This document shows, piece after piece, positions 60,057 through 64,000 of a DNA stretch of 64,000 nucleotides; position 1 is the first letter of the stretch, and the number at the start of each line of letters is the position of its first letter. A model generated the notes under the pieces. The model was not told the DNA's origin, did no database searches, and saw nothing but the letters and a program-made list of their open reading frames with translations. This stretch comes from Spodoptera frugiperda. Taxonomy: Eukaryota; Arthropoda; Insecta; Lepidoptera; Noctuidae. The stretch covers positions 7,445,933 through 7,509,932 of the forward strand of contig NC_064232.1 of NCBI RefSeq assembly GCF_023101765.2, given 5' to 3'. Position numbers and translations under genes: made by a program.

Positions 60057-60154
60057 AGTTGGCGAGTTGGAGATCGCAGTATAAAAGGTTCAGGTTTATC
60101 AGAGAGCGCTGCTGCCCGGTCTCTGTCTAATGTGTAGTCCCTTAGTCAGGTATA
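60057..60154 (+). repeat. Family G, split by Family Q
   Basis: GTTGGAGATCGCAGTATAAA to CTTAGTCAGGTATA. The unit resumes at 60327 (AGTCGGGTATATGACACCC). Confidence 0.85.
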
Positions 60155-60326
60155 TTTTTTTTTTAAATGAGTCAAGCTCGCCACAACCTCCCAAACCGCT
60201 GCAACTCCTATGCACCAGGATCTACAGTAGATACAACCATGCAAACACCGGAACACTGAAGTCCGACGCGTCCCAGGGACATGAATGACTGTCTTGGATC
60301 CCGCAACGAAATAAATCAGAAGAATC
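60155..60326 (-). repeat. Family Q retroposon with 11-bp target duplication
   Basis: Poly(T), then GAGTCAAGCTCGCCACAACC, CAGGATCTACAGTAGATACA, ending ATAAATCAGAAGAATC. AGTCAGGTATA (60144-60154) and AGTCGGGTATA (60327-60337) flank it. Confidence 0.85.
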
Positions 60327-60337
60327 AGTCGGGTATA

Positions 60338-60948
60338 TGACACCCTTCACTACGTAGACGTTTTAAGACTTGAGGGTCATATGTGATAGACATTATGTAT
60401 GTATTTACTAATAGTCCCCTAACTATGTCTATTTATCTATTATCTATTAATAGAAATAGAAGACGTCTATTGGCCCTTTAAAAATATAATAATATTTATT
60501 ATGTTAATTTAAAATAATTTCACATGAGCTTCATTTAAATTCACCCCAAATTACATTTAAATGTAAATTTCAATTTTTGTGTGAATTATTCTAATGTTCA
60601 GTTTTTTGTAGTTAAATGTAAATTCTTTTTGTAATGTAATGTGGATTAATTTTAATGAATGGAGGGTTGGGACCCCTTAAATGAAATCACTTAAGGTTTT
60701 TTACAAAAGGTACAGGTATGTAGTTATCTATTCACTTGTAACGTAAAATTAATACTTAATTTTAATATTATATGACCTTCAAACCGTTAAGAAAAGAGCG
60801 TATTCCTTTTTGCAAAGCTGGGAACGCTTCTATATGGCTTCTTTAATGTGAATGTCCATGGGCGGCACCGATTGCTTACCATCAGGCAATCCGTCTGCCT
60901 ATGTAGTTTCTTGCTCGTTCTTTTCCATAGGAATCTAATACCAGCCTG
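60338..60948. other. AT-rich stretch with short repeat scraps
   Basis: 60420-60680 shares words such as TTAAATGTAAATT and TATTAATAGA with 62380-62990. 60853-60899 is a reverse Lep1 scrap (TGTCCATGGGCGGCACCGAT). 60900-60940 is a Family D scrap (GTAGTTTCTTGCTCGTTCTT). Confidence 0.5.
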
Positions 60949-61105
60949 GATAGGGCCCAGTAGGGCTAATGCCAGATCCGAGGCTCCGGCTAGAAAAGCA
61001 TTAGTAGGAACGGAGCGGTGTTTAGTCAGTAAGAGTCTGACACTCCCTTTTACCTCACCCAAGGCGGGAGAAGATATCGGATGATTTACCTCCTTTCAAA
61101 AAAAA
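60949..61105 (+). repeat. Family 1 retroposon
   Basis: GGGCCCAGTAGGGCTAATGC, a deletion of CTGCGGACTACC...GGTTTACCGGGG, then GCTCCGGCTAGAAAAGC to poly(A). Confidence 0.85.
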
Positions 61106-61325
61106 GCCTGCCTTTTTACTCTACGTTACTCAAATCCAGGGCTTTTTACATTAATACTTTCTGATAGGCTCTTATCAGAGCCCGATCTTGTAACTGATAG
61201 TGGCGACCTCTATTCCATAACCGGGGAAATACCGAAACTAACACGTTATCAGAGACACAAGGTTGTAACCGGTTATATCTAGATATATCGGGTTTTTTAA
61301 TAGTCTGTCGGTTAGTCATCGTGTC
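61106..61325. other. No recognisable feature
   Basis: Unassigned sequence. Confidence 0.4.
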
Positions 61326-61482
61326 CAGGGGCCTTAGTCTGCTATTACAATTGTGTCAGAATGGTCGATCACTGAGCAGTGCGAAAGGGACGGAGCTATG
61401 TAGGTTGTATAGCTCCGTCCCTCTCGCACTGCTCAGTGATCGACCATTCTGACACAATTGTAATAGCAGACTAAGGCCCCTG
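61326..61482. mobile_element. 157-bp foldback element
   Basis: CAGGGGCCTTAGTCTGCTAT begins a 74-bp arm that is inverted, with one mismatch (GCGAAAGGG versus GCGAGAGGG), after the 9-bp loop GTAGGTTGT. The ends CAGGGGCC...GGCCCCTG resemble hAT-type termini, but no 8-bp target duplication is visible. Confidence 0.88.
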
Positions 61483-61510
61483 TTAGATGTTGCATCGAAC
61501 TATTTTCGTC

Positions 61511-61590
61511 TGAGTGCGTCTTGGTTGGGTGGTTGTGAGCGTGACTGCTGGGACTGTCACGGGTTCGATTTTCGGGTTGGGTAACTTTCA
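61511..61590 (+). repeat. tRNA-like SINE head
   Basis: GTCTTGGTTGGGTGGTTGTG and ACGGGTTCGATTTTCGGGTT have A/B-box-like character. No tRNA cloverleaf. Confidence 0.5.
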
Positions 61591-61659
61591 TGGCTTTTCA
61601 ATGAATAGTTCTTGTGAGGAATGAGTCTCTTATAGAATCTATGGCCATTCAACACAACA

Positions 61660-61941
61660 ACGTCACGCCTTTATCCCCAAAGGGGTAGGCAGAGGTGCAA
61701 ATTACGGCACGTAATGCTGCTATACAATGTACACCCACTATTCACCATTTGTGTTATAAGTCCCATGTAATAGGGGGTGAGCCTATTGCTATATACTGGA
61801 CACAATTCCAGACTCCGTGCTACTACTTAGAAATTTTTCGAAAAACTGAAAAAAGCCTAGTAATACTTTGCCTAAGGAAATCGACCCCGAGACCCCTTGT
61901 CTGGCAGTCGCACTTGCGACCACTCGACCAACGAGGCAGTC
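61660..61941 (-). repeat. SINE-1, full length
   Basis: ACAACGTCACGCCTTTATCC to CCACTCGACCAACGAGGCAG. The B box reads GAAATCGACCCCG. Confidence 0.9.
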
Positions 61942-62013
61942 TTGACAGCAATGATCACAAAAGTTCCTTTGCCAACTCTTACTAGACAAGTAACAACGAT
62001 GACAAAATATACT

Positions 62014-62157
62014 CTTTTTTTTGAGGGTGGAAAATCATCCAATGTCTTCTCCCACCTTGGGCGAGGCGAGAGAGAGTGTCAGACTCTTACTGACTAAAAA
62101 CCACCCCGTTCCTACTCCTGTTCCGGTTTTCGAGCCGGAGCCCCGGTAAACCCGCTC
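62014..62157 (-). repeat. Family 1 retroposon
   Basis: Poly(T) GAGGGTGGAAAATCATCC to CCCCGGTAAACCCGCT, with an extra GTTCCGGTTTTCGAG variant. Confidence 0.88.
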
Positions 62158-62379
62158 TACTCCGCTGTTCCCATTAAACTTGCAAGCATCACTCAAGGTT
62201 ACTACAGACCTTTTTTCTCACACCAAAAACTCCCTTGGCCTTCAAAACTGTGCACAAATACTCCTAACCCTTTACAGAAAGTGACCTCACCTTGATGACC
62301 TTAAAGTAACCCTTATCTCTCTCAAAAAGGGTCTAAAAAGACCTTCCGAAGACACCAAGGCCATTCTCACACTTGTACA
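62158..62379. other. No recognisable feature
   Basis: Short inner repeats of AAGG..AC and CCTTGG words; unassigned. Confidence 0.4.
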
Positions 62380-62978
62380 TTGAAACAGGTATTTGAATTT
62401 AAATGTAAAAATGGGGTGAATTTAAATGAATTAATTTCAATATCAAATGAATATTATTCTTGTTATTATTCGAGGGATCGTCTGTTAATATCTATTTCTA
62501 TTTGTCTATTTGTGAATAGATGTTTTAGGGGTGAGTTTAAATGTAAATTGTTATTCATTTAATCGTCTATTTATTGGTTGAAAATCTTAGTGGGGTAATT
62601 TAATTTATTTTATTTATCTATTAGATTTATTGTGTCTATTCCTATTAGTCTAGGGGTCACTATTTTAGGGTCATATGTTAAATATTTTAATATATTAGAT
62701 AATAGATGTCTGGGGGTCAGGTTAAATGTAAATTATTTTTCATTTATTTGACCCTATAATAGATTATATGTCTATTTATGAGTAGGGCGTTTTATTTATT
62801 TTTTTGTCTACTAGATATAGGGTATTGCTATTGGTCTTGGGGTATATTTAAGGGCTTAGGGTTAGAGTCGTATTTAACTATTTAATCCTATAATAGATGA
62901 TGTCTAGTTGGTGATGGTAGTGATTTAATTATTTATTTTATCTACTAACTTTATAGGTCTTGTAATACCTACGTAACA
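62380..62978. repeat. Degenerate AT-rich tandem region
   Basis: Recurring words TTTAAATGTAAATT (62535, 62723), GTCTATTT (several), TAATAGAT and TAGGGGTCA/TAGGGTCA at irregular spacing of roughly 90-200 bp. It looks like a decayed minisatellite, continuing beyond the Family 1 insertion at 63150-63170 (TTAGGGTCATATAGGGTC). Confidence 0.55.
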
Positions 62979-62992
62979 TAATTTATGGTCAT

Positions 62993-63144
62993 TTTTTAAG
63001 GGGGGATAATCATCCAATGACTTCTCCCACCTTAGGTGAAGCGAGAGGGAGTGTGAGACTCTTACTGACTAATACAACCCCGTTCCTACTCCTGCTATTC
63101 TAGCCGGAGACCCGGTAACCCGCTAGTTAGTCCGCAGCTCCGGA
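62993..63144 (-). repeat. Family 1 retroposon with 14-bp target duplication
   Basis: TTTTTAAGGGGGGATAATCA to AGTCCGCAGCTCCGGA. TAATTTATGGTCAT (62979-62992) and TAATTTAGGGTCAT (63145-63158) flank it. This proves insertion into the AT-rich tandem region and defines the element ends. Confidence 0.92.
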
Positions 63145-63299
63145 TAATTTAGGGTCATATAGGGTCTATACAATCACGTTATGAGATATGTAGAAAGATA
63201 ATAAAATTTGACATGATATTATTCAAAACTGTGTTTGTTTAAATCTTTCTTTGTTTTTCGTTTTATGGTAGATTTTTTTGTATGATTTTTTATATAATC

Positions 63300-63396
63300 C
63301 GAAAAAAACCCAGCAATACTTTGGCCCAACTCGAGAATCCACCGAGACCCCTTGTCCGGCAGTCGCACAGGCGACCCCTCGACCAACGAGGCAGTC
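63300..63396 (-). repeat. SINE-1 head
   Basis: CCGAAAAAAACCCAGCAATA to CCTCGACCAACGAGGCAGTC; the body is absent. Confidence 0.85.
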
Positions 63397-63599
63397 TTTC
63401 CACTTGACTGACTTAGAAACACATAGTAAACGAAATGTAACAGTAACTTCATTTCATGACCTATCGTTGTACAGCGGGCTTGATCATGGGCCTCCTAATG
63501 ACCGGTCAAAGGTGAAGCCTGTACAGCGGGCGTTAGAGACTGACTGCAAGAGTCAAGGTTCCGTATGGTAATAAAGTATTTTTTAAAGGCTATTGACAT
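63397..63599. other. No recognisable feature
   Basis: Unassigned; TACAGCGGGC occurs twice (63471, 63522). Confidence 0.4.
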
Positions 63600-63664
63600 G
63601 AAAAGTATTACTGGACTTTTTTGACAATTTCTTAGTAGTAGCACGGAGTCTGGCAATAGGCTCA
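63600..63664 (+). repeat. SINE-1 body scrap
   Basis: GAAAAGTATTACTGGACTTT then TAGCACGGAGTCTGGCAATAGG, with a deletion in between. Confidence 0.75.
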
Positions 63665-63674
63665 TTTTCATTCA

Positions 63675-63838
63675 TTGGCGGTTTTTTGTGGGTTAGGAAT
63701 TTAAGGGCTGTTGGGGAATCGGGGATTGGGAAGATTGAGAAGGAGTGTAATTGGGCCTCCGGTTACCTCACTCACACAATGCAAACGTTGTTTCACGTTG
63801 GTTTTCTGTAAGGCCGTGGAGCATGGCTCTCCCACACT
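63675..63838 (+). mobile_element. Lep1-like 3' half
   Basis: GGGTTAGGAATTTAAGGGCT to CATGGCTCTCCCACACT; the GTATCACTCCGGTCGAGCC part is deleted. Confidence 0.85.
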
Positions 63839-64000
63839 AAAAACCACACACGAATCTATTGCAATACACATATTTACAGACTCTTAACTACCGATTACTG
63901 AGAATTTTATATAACAAAATGGCCCAATATTACTTATCAAGGATTCAAATATTTAAGTTCATAGTTTTACGAGAGACAATCTGGGCGTCGGGGATCACGC
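63839..64000. other. No recognisable feature
   Basis: Unassigned sequence to the window end. Confidence 0.4.

Overview
The window looks like non-coding DNA of a moth or butterfly (Lepidoptera, most likely Noctuidae). It is AT-rich, has no compact gene set, and is packed with short interspersed repeats of lepidopteran type. These include Lep1-like (Helitron-like) elements with the core CACCTGATGGTAAGCAATCG, tRNA-derived SINEs, poly(A) retroposons and 3' ends of LINEs. The organism call rests on recognising these repeat types by eye and is an inference. No bacterial operons, CRISPR array, rRNA or convincing functional tRNA gene is present.

Layout. 1-8.9 kb is a dense mosaic of retroposons. 8.9-13.4 kb is the largest nearly repeat-free stretch and is very AT-rich. 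13.4-31.7 kb is a repeat mosaic, with nested insertions at 19.6-19.9 kb, 29.0 kb and 30.8-31.2 kb. 32.4-32.7 kb holds the only candidate host-gene exon: a CpG-rich minus-strand leader, an ATG and a perfect splice-donor sequence. 36826-39745 is a structurally complete pogo/Tigger-like DNA transposon. It has TA target duplications, 24-bp identical terminal inverted repeats, clustered sub-terminal motifs, and a DDE transposase with a C-terminal PHD finger that is now broken by one frameshift and two stops. 40-51 kb is again a repeat mosaic. 51.5-54.0 kb is a composite of repeated AT-rich units; inside it sits an element with a 113-bp perfect inverted repeat and a 142-bp tandem repeat. 54-64 kb holds more retroposons, two palindromic or MITE-like elements and a degenerate AT-rich tandem region.

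Repeat names used below. Family 1: about 150 bp, poly(A)-tailed, head CCGGAGCTGCGGACTACC, with 10-14 bp target duplications. Lep1-like: about 300 bp. SINE-1: about 280 bp, tRNA-derived head, tail GGGGATAAAAGGCGTGACGT. SINE-2: tRNA-derived, containing CTTTGTGTGATCCACAAATT. Family D: a LINE or SINE tail ending in (TTTGAC)n. Family E: contains CCAGCTTCGCATGGGTGCAA and ends in ACTATGTAGTGAT. LINE-WN: 3' end of a LINE ORF coding for WNSLPESVFPDGY. LINE-PHG: 3' end of a LINE ORF ending in YPHGRQA-stop. Family J: another LINE tail, containing GGCGATTAATGCTCAAACC. Family G: contains AGAGAGCGCTGCTGCACGG. Families K, L, N, Q, R, S and T are further dispersed units defined at their entries.

Nothing here forms a pathway. 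The sequence shows layered transposition: LINE-type machinery has probably spread the poly(A), SINE and (TTTGAC)n families, Helitron-like copying the Lep1 family, and cut-and-paste transposases the pogo-like element and the MITE-like elements. All copy boundaries are by eye and good to a few bases at best, unless a target duplication is given.
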